A stretch of 64,000 nt of DNA from assembly GCA_019422105.1 (NCBI GenBank), contig JAHZDZ010000004.1, positions 167,071 to 231,070 of the forward strand. Reading direction: 5' to 3'. The notes beneath the pieces were generated by a model. It was not told where the DNA came from. It saw nothing but the letters and a program-made list of their open reading frames with translations, and ran no database searches. Shown in pieces: positions 43,733 through 52,406 of this stretch (position 1 is the stretch's first letter; each line of letters starts with the position of its first letter). The stretch is from Bacillota bacterium. Lineage in GTDB: Bacteria; Bacillota; Clostridia; Lachnospirales; Anaerotignaceae. The position numbers and the translations under genes are program-made.

Positions 43733-46162
43733 CTATTCTATGCCTCGGAAAAAGTGACCCTTCGTACTTCCCCTTTCACCCATTTCCTCAATCAGCAGCT
43801 TGGCATCAAGAGTTGGCCTCCCCTGACTTTTTACCATGCCGCCGTAAGCATATAAAATATTTTTTGTTTCCTTATAGCCCTCCGTTGTAAAGGAAAGCCG
43901 TACCCTTTTTACAGGGGAAGCCAATAACTCGTCAAAAAATTTCAGCGTAAAAAGGGGCTTGCTGTTTAAGACATAGCATATGCACTGACTGCAATCTGTC
44001 ATAAGCGGAAACTTAATGCCTTTTCTGTCCTTCAAAAAATAGCTGTCTGTATGAAACCGCTCCCTGCAAAATATAGTATCATCTTTATCTCCATCAAAGG
44101 CGCCGACAGGACACTGGTGGGTTGTCATTAAGGGCAGATAGCCGTAAACAAGCATCTCGCACTTGTCATCCCCCATGCTGCAGATTTCCTGTATATTCGA
44201 TTCAGGGGATACCGTAACCACATCGGCACCCAAATCCTCCCAAAACAGCACAGCCTCTCTGTTAAATGCATTTAAGCTGTAATCTGCAATAACAGCCTTG
44301 CCTGTACCTTTGGCCCATATATACTCTCCTCCGCTGCGTGCTACAAATCCATCAATACTGCTGTCTTTTAATTTCCGGTAAAAGGATTCAAAGACCTTTT
44401 CTGTATATTTTCTGTAAATTCTCGGCAGCGCCGCGAAAATTCTTTTATGTTCCCTGTGGGCCTTTTCAATACATTCCTCAAGCTTCTCCTCAAAATCCCT
44501 GTTCATTTCAAAATAAATGTCGCAGACTGCCTCCATCTCCACAGCAGCATTAAATTGCAGTATGGTATTAACAAGTACTGTCATTTCTTTTTTTGTCAGA
44601 TGGGGCATCTTATTTCTTTCTTCCAAGGGGATAATCTCTGGCGCTTCCCTTTTTGATTTTCGGATAACTGCCTCCTGAAGTGCCTCTGTCCCTTTTCGTC
44701 TCAACTCATTTAAGCTTGAAATGCCAATATATATATTGTTTCCAATTTCTGATTGAATATCAATGATAGTAAAGGGGGTAGCGCCAGTTTTCTTTATCTG
44801 CTGCAATATTTTTTCATCTGATACAGGCTGATTCTGCGCTCTTTGTACTTCGTCCCCCTGCACGTAAACGCTGCTACCCTCTGTATCCCACAGCTTTAAG
44901 GATACAGGCTCTCCCTCACGGGCTTTCAGATAAGCGTAAATTTCTTTTTTCCGCGTATCCTTTTCCCATGTTTTGCGCAGGGCGTCCATCAACGCCTTAT
45001 CGTGAGTCTTATACACAACATCATTTTTGTTTAAATCTCCCGCAATAGGAAGACTGATGACTTCTCCTGCCCTGGATGCTCTGGAAATACTGGTTCCTGT
45101 ATGAGGTTCTGTTTTTGTCCATATTTCTATACCGTCACCGGGCACAAAAGATTCCCTTGTCCGTATGGTTGCCCTGCCTATTTTGGGATTGTAGGAATCG
45201 ACAAAACCACATTTCAGTCCCCAGGGCTTTGGTCTTTCCGTGCTCATCATACTGCTTCCAGAATGGGTTTTATAATATCCCTCGCTGAATCCGCCTCTGT
45301 TAAACACCTGAAGCAGTATTTTGACATCCTTTTCCTCCACCGTGTACTGCTTTGGGTTTTCATAATACAAATCAATATATTTACGGTAAACGCCTGTTAC
45401 AGCCGCAACGTACTCCGGATTCTTCATTCTTCCCTCTATCTTGAAGGATGAAATCCCCGCCTCGCAAAGCTCCGGCAATAGATACAGGGTTTGAATATCC
45501 TTCGGACATAAAAGATAGCCTTCCTTTATAACATCATAATTTTTATACAGACTGTAGGGCAGACGGCAGGTCTGAGCACAACGCCCCCTGTTACCGCTTC
45601 TGCCACCCAGAATACTGCTCATAATGCATTGCCCCGAATAGGACACACACAGAGCGCCATGAATAAAGGTTTCAATAAGAATATCCGTCTGCTCGGTAAT
45701 ATCCTTAATCTCCTCCAGAGATAATTCACGGCTTAACACAACCTTCTCAAACCCGTTTTCCGCAAGAAAATTGACGTCGCTGATATGATTCGACGTTAGC
45801 TGTGTGCTGGCGTGAAGTGTAAAATCAGGATAGACACTTCTGATAAGCTTTGCCGCTCCCAAATCCTGCATTATCAGTGCGTCCGCCCCCATGCGGTAAA
45901 GCTCACCAACAAACCGAAGAAGTTCTTCCAGCTCTTTATCCTTATATATGGTATTGACTGTCACGTACACCTTTACATTTCTGAGATGACAGTAGTCACA
46001 GACCTCTTCCAGCTCCTCCAGAGTAAAATTTGAGGCCGACTGTCTGGCACTGAATGCTTTACCGCCAAGGTAAACGGCATTGCAGCCATTATTAACCGCA
46101 GCATAGACGCTCTCCATACTTCCGGCCGGCGATAGTAACTCCGGTTTATTTCCTGTTAACAT
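43733..46162 (-). CDS. U32-family peptidase with DUF3656 domain
   Basis: The 809-residue protein begins with the U32 domain (PELLSPAGSMESVYAAVNNG, HASTQLTSNH) and has the signature Cys cluster HGALCVSYSGQC and RCAQTCRLPY, later CICYVLNSKP. Relatives include RlhA/TrhP enzymes that hydroxylate 23S rRNA or tRNA, so an RNA-modifying role is as likely as proteolysis. The long C-terminal part belongs to the DUF3656/collagenase-associated type. The ATG at 46162 follows AAGGGAG; a GTG 21 bases earlier is less likely. It lies between zapA and the SEDS gene. Confidence 0.9.
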   Translation of the reverse strand: MLTGNKPELLSPAGSMESVYAAVNNGCNAVYLGGKAFSARQSASNFTLEELEEVCDYCHLRNVKVYVTVNTIYKDKELEELLRFVGELYRMGADALIMQDLGAAKLIRSVYPDFTLHASTQLTSNHISDVNFLAENGFEKVVLSRELSLEEIKDITEQTDILIETFIHGALCVSYSGQCIMSSILGGRSGNRGRCAQTCRLPYSLYKNYDVIKEGYLLCPKDIQTLYLLPELCEAGISSFKIEGRMKNPEYVAAVTGVYRKYIDLYYENPKQYTVEEKDVKILLQVFNRGGFSEGYYKTHSGSSMMSTERPKPWGLKCGFVDSYNPKIGRATIRTRESFVPGDGIEIWTKTEPHTGTSISRASRAGEVISLPIAGDLNKNDVVYKTHDKALMDALRKTWEKDTRKKEIYAYLKAREGEPVSLKLWDTEGSSVYVQGDEVQRAQNQPVSDEKILQQIKKTGATPFTIIDIQSEIGNNIYIGISSLNELRRKGTEALQEAVIRKSKREAPEIIPLEERNKMPHLTKKEMTVLVNTILQFNAAVEMEAVCDIYFEMNRDFEEKLEECIEKAHREHKRIFAALPRIYRKYTEKVFESFYRKLKDSSIDGFVARSGGEYIWAKGTGKAVIADYSLNAFNREAVLFWEDLGADVVTVSPESNIQEICSMGDDKCEMLVYGYLPLMTTHQCPVGAFDGDKDDTIFCRERFHTDSYFLKDRKGIKFPLMTDCSQCICYVLNSKPLFTLKFFDELLASPVKRVRLSFTTEGYKETKNILYAYGGMVKSQGRPTLDAKLLIEEMGERGSTKGHFFRGIE

Positions 46163-46185
46163 TATTTTTCTCCCTTCAAACACCC

Positions 46186-47361
46186 TTATCTTCTGTTTTG
46201 TTTGTTTACTCTATAGTTTTTTGCATGGCCCGAAGCCTGTGAAAGAGCAGGCGCGTTTTGTGCAGCGTCCATTGCTGCTTCCTTCAGCTTTTCCGCAATT
46301 TCCTTTTTTTCCTGTTCCTGAAGTTTTAACTCTCCCACTGCCTTGTCAAGAAGTTCCTCTTTTTCAGACAGCCTGGCAGATACGGCCTGTTTTTCTTGCT
46401 CCAAAAATCGAATCTGTTCCTCAAGACGTATTGTTCTTGATTCCAATTCCCTTTTTTCATTTTCAAAACTCATCAGTTTTTTACCAATTTCCTCATCTTT
46501 GACTGTATCGTTATTTTTTTCCTCCAGCTGCTTTTTAAGTCCGGCGATTTCGTTTTCCGATGCCGCTAATTTTCTGCTCATATCCTCATTTTTGAGAGCG
46601 GCGTTGTTTTTCTCCTCCAGCTGCTTTTTAAGCGTTGCGATCTCACTTTCCGACATCGTTAATTTTCTGCTTATATTCTCATTCTTAAGAATGATATTAT
46701 TTTTTTCCTCCAGCTGTTTTTTAAGTCTGGTAATCTCGTTTTCTGATACCGCTAATTTCTTGCCTATATCCTCATTTTTGAGAGCGGCGTTATTTTTTTC
46801 CTCTAACTGCCTGCGCAGCCTGATGATTTCATTTTCCAGATAGGCGTTGCGCTGCTTCACTTTATTTCTTTCCGCATCATAAGCATCTGCCTTCTTCCTT
46901 GCTTTGCCAAGCTCACCTGCAAGATCCTCATTTTTCTGACGGGCAGTATCCCTTTCCTTTAATAATTCCGCTGTCTTGGAAGCGTTTGCCCTGTTCAGGC
47001 TTTCCAGCTTCAGCGCAGACTCACGCAATGTCTTATTATCCGTTGAGAGCCGCTCCAACTCCTTTTCATGACGGCCCTTCTCCCCAACAGCAAGATCCAA
47101 TGACTTTTTGATATCTGCTATTTCTTTTTGGAGAGCGTCAATACTCTCCTTCCCCTTAAAATAATCATCCGCAATATTTAAAGAGGTCAAAACAGATACC
47201 ATACTGGGACTTAAGGCCCTGGAAGAATCACTGCTTCTGATTTCCTCTGATTTTTTATCAATATATTCCGCTACTTTTTTGATGTATTCCTCCGGCTCCG
47301 ACCCCATCAGAGTGCAGATACGCCCTTCTATTACAACTTGTACTCTATTTTTTAATGCCAT
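46186..47361 (-). CDS. zapA: ZapA-like cell division protein with a long repeat-bearing coiled coil
   Basis: Residues 1-90 match ZapA: KNRVQVVIEGRICTLMG, EYIKKVAEYIDKKSEEI and VLTSLNIADDYFK. ZapA bundles FtsZ filaments at midcell. The family usually ends near residue 100; here a coiled coil of about 290 residues follows. Residues 183-306 are four 31-residue repeats, each starting with (K/R)(K/R)QLEEKNN. The C-terminus is basic (NYRVNKQNRR). It opens a four-gene operon with wall-synthesis genes, which supports a division role. A promoter lies at 47412-47440. Confidence 0.88.
   Translation of the reverse strand: MALKNRVQVVIEGRICTLMGSEPEEYIKKVAEYIDKKSEEIRSSDSSRALSPSMVSVLTSLNIADDYFKGKESIDALQKEIADIKKSLDLAVGEKGRHEKELERLSTDNKTLRESALKLESLNRANASKTAELLKERDTARQKNEDLAGELGKARKKADAYDAERNKVKQRNAYLENEIIRLRRQLEEKNNAALKNEDIGKKLAVSENEITRLKKQLEEKNNIILKNENISRKLTMSESEIATLKKQLEEKNNAALKNEDMSRKLAASENEIAGLKKQLEEKNNDTVKDEEIGKKLMSFENEKRELESRTIRLEEQIRFLEQEKQAVSARLSEKEELLDKAVGELKLQEQEKKEIAEKLKEAAMDAAQNAPALSQASGHAKNYRVNKQNRR
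46444..46815 (-). repeat. Four tandem 93-bp repeats inside zapA
   Basis: The repeats encode residues 183-213, 214-244, 245-275 and 276-306. Copies 1 and 3 agree best over their N-terminal halves (NNAALKNED); copy 4 is the most diverged (NNDTVKDEE). The unit is a multiple of three, so copy number can change without a frameshift. Confidence 0.9.
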
Positions 47362-47411
47362 GAGACATACCCTTCCTTCATACAGAACTTGAAATAATCA
47401 GCACCACGATA

Positions 47412-47440
47412 AGTATACCATAACACCTCTGTTAGTTCAA
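47412..47440 (-). promoter_or_regulatory. Sigma-A promoter of the zapA operon
   Basis: On the minus strand TTGAAC (47440-47435), 17 bases, TATACT (47417-47412). It lies about 50 bases before the zapA start; the rest of the gap 47441-47655 holds no recognisable feature. Confidence 0.75.
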
Positions 47441-47655
47441 CGAAACAGAGCGGAACTACAAAAGAAACGCTGACCTTCCACCAATTGTCCAATTCTTCAT
47501 TTTCAGGTTACATTTCATTTTAATCTCACACAATATAAATAAGCAGATTTGGAACCGACACCTGTAAAAACTTTCCCATTCATTGAAAGTCACATTATGG
47601 CTATCTTCCATTTTACAATGTCTGTTTTAAAAAAGGATTGCATAAAAATAACATT

Positions 47656-48678
47656 TTAATTAATTTTTCTCCGCAATCTTTTCTTCAGAAAATCATAGCC
47701 GATGCAAACCGGAAAAACAGTGAGCAGCAGTAAAAGTCCTGTAAATAAAAATTTGTTTACAATGGAAGTATAGCCCCACTTATACCAAATATAATCACCG
47801 ATATAAATTACAATACAATGACTTAAAAAAATATTGTAGGATGCGCTGTCGATAGCCTGAAACACAGGGGCAAGCCCCTGCAAAAGCTTGCTGAGCAGAC
47901 AGGAAAGGCGATAGTAAAACGGTATGGCAATCATACTGAATATAAGCTGCCAGAGAAGAAAATTCCCAAATCCTGCACCATATACAAAGGAAGCATAAGC
48001 CTTCCAGACATAATAAACTGTGACAGATAAATACAAAATACATATTATCCCCTGGTATCTCCTGCAAAGCTCCCTGAAATCATCTAAGTGGAACGCTGCA
48101 TATACACCTGATAAGAAGTAAATGAGATAGGTGGCAAAAAACCTGTCCTGGTAGGGAAATGAGCAAAAGCGAAAATAAAAAAAGCTGAAAATTACAGCTG
48201 CCAACAAAATCCATTTATGGCTCACCTTTTGAAACAGGTACAATATGAACCCAAATAAAAAATAAAGCTGAAATATGACTGTTATAAAATAAAAGGGGGA
48301 TACCAGATTGCCCATGACAAAGGAAAACAAATGCTGGCTCAATGTTTTAGGCTCCATAAAGTGCTGCCACAAAAAATAGCGGTAAAAAACGATATACCAA
48401 AACAGGTAAGGGAAAAAAATGCGTTTTACTCTTTTGCGGAAAAATTCCCCTATATGAAACTCCCTGTCCCTATAGGTATAGGCAAGCTTTAATCCACTCA
48501 AAAAAACAAATCCGGGCACTACAAAGGATATTCCTTTATTCAGCACAAAAAACAGGGTCTGGGGAAGACTTCCCGCAGTCAGTTTTGTGACCGGCGCCGC
48601 CGTCAGATGAATTAGTATTACACAAAAACACATTATGGTTGTAAAATAGGAAAGCTCCTCTATCCTTTTTTTTGTCAT
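47656..48678 (-). CDS. Acyltransferase family 3 membrane protein
   Basis: The 340-residue protein has about ten membrane helices and starts with the family pattern ELSYFTTIMCFCVILIHLTA, whose His is the conserved catalytic residue, followed by FVFLSGLKL. Members O-acetylate or succinylate surface sugars such as peptidoglycan, teichoic acid or capsule. It has no partner gene nearby (a monocistronic unit between zapA and dut), so the acceptor is unknown. Confidence 0.85.
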   Translation of the reverse strand: MTKKRIEELSYFTTIMCFCVILIHLTAAPVTKLTAGSLPQTLFFVLNKGISFVVPGFVFLSGLKLAYTYRDREFHIGEFFRKRVKRIFFPYLFWYIVFYRYFLWQHFMEPKTLSQHLFSFVMGNLVSPFYFITVIFQLYFLFGFILYLFQKVSHKWILLAAVIFSFFYFRFCSFPYQDRFFATYLIYFLSGVYAAFHLDDFRELCRRYQGIICILYLSVTVYYVWKAYASFVYGAGFGNFLLWQLIFSMIAIPFYYRLSCLLSKLLQGLAPVFQAIDSASYNIFLSHCIVIYIGDYIWYKWGYTSIVNKFLFTGLLLLLTVFPVCIGYDFLKKRLRRKIN

Positions 48679-48745
48679 TTTCCTATCCCCTCAGTAAATA
48701 TAAAATAAAATAAAAAACGGAATAAAAATTGGCTTCAAGCAAAGA

Positions 48746-48765
48746 AAGCCTGATAAATCAGGCTT
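48746..48765 (-). terminator. Intrinsic terminator of the nrdD-nrdG-dut operon
   Basis: AAGCCTGA-TAAA-TCAGGCTT is a perfect 8-bp stem; on the minus strand TTCTTTG follows. Confidence 0.75.
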
Positions 48766-48841
48766 CATTGCATTCTTTGTTTTCTGATGCCGCAAACCAT
48801 TCATCAGACTATTTTAACTGATTGCGTTGGTTTTCACAAGT

Positions 48842-49276
48842 TTATTTTCCGGTTGAGCCAAAGCCGCCGCTGCCGCGCTTTGTATCGCTTAATTCCTCAA
48901 CCTCTCTGAATTCCACATTTAAAAACGGTGTAACCACCAGCTGCGCAATTCTCTCCCCCGGCTCTACTACAGCGTCTGACCTGCTGTGGTTATGGAGAAA
49001 AACAATATATTCCCCTCTGTAATCGCTGTCGCAGACGCCTACCTTATTGGCAGGGGCCAATCCCTTTTTGGTTGATAGTCCGCTTCTGGCATAGACCAGT
49101 CCTGCATAACCGGACGGGATTTCTATGGCCAATCCCGTTGGTATTTTTGCGGTATCTCCCGCCTTTATCTCAATTTCTTTTTCAAGGCAGGCATATAAAT
49201 CATAGCCTGCCGCCTCCTCACTGCCGCGGGTTGGGATGGTGGCGTTTGAACGCAGTTTTTTGATATTAATTTCCAT
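48842..49276 (-). CDS. dut: dUTP diphosphatase
   Basis: Dut cleaves dUTP to dUMP, protecting DNA and supplying thymidylate synthesis. The 144-residue trimeric-type enzyme shows all five motifs: AAGYDLYA, YARSGLSTKKGL, GVCDSDYRGEY, PGERIAQLVV and the Gly-rich C-terminal RGSGGFGSTG. The ATG at 49276 follows GGAGTG inside the end of nrdG; one base separates the two genes, so dNTP supply genes are co-expressed. Confidence 0.96.
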   Translation of the reverse strand: MEINIKKLRSNATIPTRGSEEAAGYDLYACLEKEIEIKAGDTAKIPTGLAIEIPSGYAGLVYARSGLSTKKGLAPANKVGVCDSDYRGEYIVFLHNHSRSDAVVEPGERIAQLVVTPFLNVEFREVEELSDTKRGSGGFGSTGK

Positions 49277-49277
49277 T

Positions 49278-49769
49278 TTATTCACTCCATAATACAATTT
49301 TATTCATTTGTCTTGTACTTTTTACATCAATCACTCTTTGGTTTGAGGAGCCCTTCCACTGCAGCTTTTCATCTCTCAATGCTTCTACAAACTTTCCGTC
49401 AACCAAAACATCTATGTAATCTATGATTTCCAAATCCTTTATTTCTTCCCATAGATAGCCGGTATACAGCCAAATCGTTTTTTGAGGAAAGTTTTCTTTT
49501 ATTTCTCTGGCCAATAAAAAGATGTCCTTCCTGTTTCCCTCAAAAAGCGGATCGCCGCCGCTCAGAGTAAGACCACTGATATAGTCCCTGGAAAGCATGT
49601 CATAAATTTCCTTTTTTGCGTTTTCATCAAAGAGAAGACCCTCAAAAGGATTCCAGGTAATCTGATTATGACAGCCCTTACAGCCGTGGCTGCATCCCGA
49701 AACCCATAAAACGACACGCAGGCCGTCGCCGTTTAGCATATCATCATGTGTTATATTATGGTACCGCAT
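49278..49769 (-). CDS. nrdG: Anaerobic ribonucleotide reductase activating protein
   Basis: NrdG is the radical-SAM activase that makes the glycyl radical in NrdD. The 163-residue protein has the cluster motif CSHGCKGCHN (CxxxCxxC, about residue 26) and SGGDPLFEGN for SAM binding. The ATG overlaps the nrdD stop (TGATG). It is oxygen-sensitive, so it fits an anaerobe. Confidence 0.96.
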   Translation of the reverse strand: MRYHNITHDDMLNGDGLRVVLWVSGCSHGCKGCHNQITWNPFEGLLFDENAKKEIYDMLSRDYISGLTLSGGDPLFEGNRKDIFLLAREIKENFPQKTIWLYTGYLWEEIKDLEIIDYIDVLVDGKFVEALRDEKLQWKGSSNQRVIDVKSTRQMNKIVLWSE

Positions 49770-51904
49770 CACATCGATTTCCTTTCCTTTATTTCAGCCA
49801 TTTTCGCACTGTTTAGCCTCGTGTCCCCCTTCACCCGGGAATAACTGAGATAGCCGTTCATGCGGTCAATCTTTGTCAGGTTTTTGCTTCCGCATTTGGG
49901 GCATACATCCATGTCAAGCTGCTGGTAGCCGCAGTCGTCGCAGTAGGAAAGTGCAAGATTCACACCCTCGTAAAAGCCCATTTTCATGGCCCTTCTGATA
50001 AGCGTTTTCACTGCCTCAATATTGTAGCCAATCGGATATTTTACATACTGTATTTTGCCGCCGTTCATCAAATCCCAGAAACGTTTTTCCAGGTCCTGCT
50101 TTTCTATGGGCGTAATTTCCTCCGAAACATGACAGTGAAAGCTGTTGGAAACATACTCCCTGTCAGACACATTCTCGACAATGCCATATTTTTTTCGGAA
50201 CTGCAAAACCTGCAAACCGCAGAGGTTTTCGGCAGGCGTCCCATAAAGAGCGTAGAGATGTCCGTCCTCCTCTTTGAATTCGTTTATTTTACAGTTGATA
50301 TATTCCATTACCTCTATAGCAAACTGTCCGTCCTCGACCAAAGATTTATGGTTGTGAAGCTGCTGAAGCTCGTTTAAGGCCGTAATGCCAAAGGATGCCG
50401 TTGCAGTTTTCAGTATGGGCTTAATCTTATCATGCAACTCTAAATGTCCGCCGTAAAAACCGCCCTCACAGTAGGCAAGAGGATTGGTGGAGGCGCGCAT
50501 TTCTCCCAGATAATCATATGTTTTTTGGTGAAGCTTTCTGATAAGGTTTAAATAGTAGTCCAGCACCTCATAAAAATCACGGCTTTCAGACTGGGCCTTT
50601 GCATAAATCATGGGAAGGTGAAGGCTTATGGCGCCGATATTGAACCGTCCGACAAAAACCGGCCTGTCCTTTTCATCTGCCAGCTTCATACCGCCTCGCT
50701 CGTACCAGGGGGATAAAAAGGCACGGCAACCCATAGGAGAAATCACCTCGCCGTATTTTTTGTACATACTGGCCACATACCCCTCCCCTGTCAGGCTGAG
50801 CCAGTCCGGATACATGGTCGTTCTGGAGCATTCCACACCGGCATCAAACACATCTTCAAGAGGACAGCCGGGGCCATGAAGAGCCTCATCATATAAAAAA
50901 ACTATTTTTGGGAATAAAACCGGCTTTTTGTTGTCCTTTTTCCCCTGACCCTTTTTGTGGACCTCAAGCATCGTAATGGAAGCCATTTTAGCAAATCTGT
51001 CCTGTCCAAGTCCAATTGTCATGGTAACAAAAGGATAATCTCCACGGGAGGAACCGACGGAATTAAGCTTATATTCCCATCCCTGAAAGCCCTGCTCAAA
51101 TTCCCTTTTGACATGGCTTAAAGCATATCGCTCTGCCTGCAGGTCATCCCGTACGCCAAGGCTCTCCTGAATATCCCGGATCTCCTTTTTGTACTTTTCA
51201 TAGCTTAATTCCGCATAAGGGGACAGCACCTTGTCAACCTGAGGAAGCGTAAAACCGCCGTACTGCTGAGAGGCCGTGGACAACACAATATCGCCGATTA
51301 CGTCAAAGGCAACATCCAATGTTTTAGGCTCATTGTACCAGAGGTTACCCATCTCAAAGCCGCCCTTCAAAACCGCTTCCGTGTTAAAGAGACAGCAATT
51401 CATGGTATCCCTTCTGGCAGACATGTCGTGAATATAAATATATCCGTCACGAATAGCCTGAAGCTCGTCCTTATTTAAGAAAAACTTCTTATAAAGCTCC
51501 TTGTTCAGCTCGTTAAATATAAGGCTTCTTTTTGTGGAAACAAGAGCACTGTCCGTATTGCTGTTTTCCTTGTCCCCAATATACATAATGGATTGACTTT
51601 TTTGGTAAACCTCGTCAAGCATTTCCACGAAGTCCTGCTTGTAATTACGGTAATCCTTATAGCTTTTCGCCACAGCGGGATTAACCATATCCAAAGCGCC
51701 CTCCACCAGATTATGCATGACATGGATAGGCACCTCTGACAGCTGCATTTCCACAATTTTGCTGTATACAAAATCACATATCCGACGGCTTTCCTCCGGC
51801 GTAAAGGTTACAAGCACCCTGCCGGCAGATTTATTGGTCGCATTCACAATCTTCTCTGCATTATAATCCTCTAAGGTTCCGTCTTTTTTTATTATCCGAA
51901 TCAT
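49769..51904 (-). CDS. nrdD: Anaerobic ribonucleoside-triphosphate reductase (class III)
   Basis: The 711-residue enzyme reduces NTPs to dNTPs without oxygen. It begins with an ATP-cone domain (IRIIKKDGTLEDYNAEKI), continues with the ten-stranded barrel, and ends with a zinc site (CDDCG, CPKCG) and the radical loop RMNGYLSYSR, where the glycyl radical is expected in NGYL. The ATG at 51904 follows GGAGGG; the longer open frame to 51955 is not used. Upstream lies a promoter with candidate NrdR boxes. Confidence 0.96.
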   Translation of the reverse strand: MIRIIKKDGTLEDYNAEKIVNATNKSAGRVLVTFTPEESRRICDFVYSKIVEMQLSEVPIHVMHNLVEGALDMVNPAVAKSYKDYRNYKQDFVEMLDEVYQKSQSIMYIGDKENSNTDSALVSTKRSLIFNELNKELYKKFFLNKDELQAIRDGYIYIHDMSARRDTMNCCLFNTEAVLKGGFEMGNLWYNEPKTLDVAFDVIGDIVLSTASQQYGGFTLPQVDKVLSPYAELSYEKYKKEIRDIQESLGVRDDLQAERYALSHVKREFEQGFQGWEYKLNSVGSSRGDYPFVTMTIGLGQDRFAKMASITMLEVHKKGQGKKDNKKPVLFPKIVFLYDEALHGPGCPLEDVFDAGVECSRTTMYPDWLSLTGEGYVASMYKKYGEVISPMGCRAFLSPWYERGGMKLADEKDRPVFVGRFNIGAISLHLPMIYAKAQSESRDFYEVLDYYLNLIRKLHQKTYDYLGEMRASTNPLAYCEGGFYGGHLELHDKIKPILKTATASFGITALNELQQLHNHKSLVEDGQFAIEVMEYINCKINEFKEEDGHLYALYGTPAENLCGLQVLQFRKKYGIVENVSDREYVSNSFHCHVSEEITPIEKQDLEKRFWDLMNGGKIQYVKYPIGYNIEAVKTLIRRAMKMGFYEGVNLALSYCDDCGYQQLDMDVCPKCGSKNLTKIDRMNGYLSYSRVKGDTRLNSAKMAEIKERKSM

Positions 51905-51932
51905 ATAAACCCTCCATGATACTTGACTAAAA

Positions 51933-51948
51933 ACACAATATGTAGTAT
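51933..51948 (-). promoter_or_regulatory. Candidate NrdR box
   Basis: ACACAATATGTAGTAT matches the known NrdR-box consensus ACACWATATATWGTGT at about 13 of 16 positions. It lies in the nrdD leader, 29 bases before the start codon. Confidence 0.55.
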
Positions 51949-51985
51949 CTATCATGCCTTAATTTGTATTTTTTGACTATATATG

Positions 51986-52020
51986 CTATACATTATAGTG
52001 TACCATACAAGCATTTACAA
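51986..52020 (-). promoter_or_regulatory. nrdD promoter overlapped by an NrdR half-site
   Basis: On the minus strand TTGTAA (52020-52015), 17 bases, TATAAT (51997-51992). The plus-strand TATAGTGT (51994-52001), which covers the -10, equals one half of an NrdR box. It is 53 bases, about five helical turns, from the box at 51933. From 52021 to 52320 I see only a 9-bp inverted repeat. Confidence 0.55.
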
Positions 52021-52055
52021 GAGTTTCACACTAAAAAATATCGACAGTTTTCAGC

Positions 52056-52111
52056 CTTGGACGACAATCTTTTTTGCTTTAACGGCTGTATAAAAAATTT
52101 TTTCGTCCAAG
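52056..52111. other. 9-bp inverted repeat in the nrdD-mrp intergenic region
   Basis: CTTGGACGA (52056-52064) and TCGTCCAAG (52103-52111) are perfect inverted copies 38 bases apart. No gene lies between. It may be a remnant of a small element; the surrounding 52021-52320 shows no other feature. Confidence 0.35.
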
Positions 52112-52320
52112 TTCTATAGAAAGGCAGAGAGGAAACTGCTGTTCCTTTAGATATTATGTCAAAAAGATTGGAATAATTTGTCAAAAGTTTCTTTTGAAAC
52201 ACTGCCGAAAAATTTTTTGACTGAAAACCCGCTGAAGAAGAGAATAATTTATCCTGACCTGCAATTTTGGGGGCATACATAAAGAAAACAATTTAATACA
52301 AAAAGCGAGCATTGAGAGAT

Positions 52321-52357
52321 AAACAAAGAAAGCCCGATTATATCGGGCTTTCTTTGT
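52321..52357 (-). terminator. Intrinsic terminator downstream of mrp
   Basis: A perfect 17-bp stem (52321-52337 with 52341-52357) closes a three-base loop. T-rich sequence follows on both strands, so it can act in either direction. Confidence 0.85.
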
Positions 52358-52406
52358 TTTTATATTTTCTTTTCTATGGCATAAGCGCAAAATACTGCGG
52401 TTCCGT

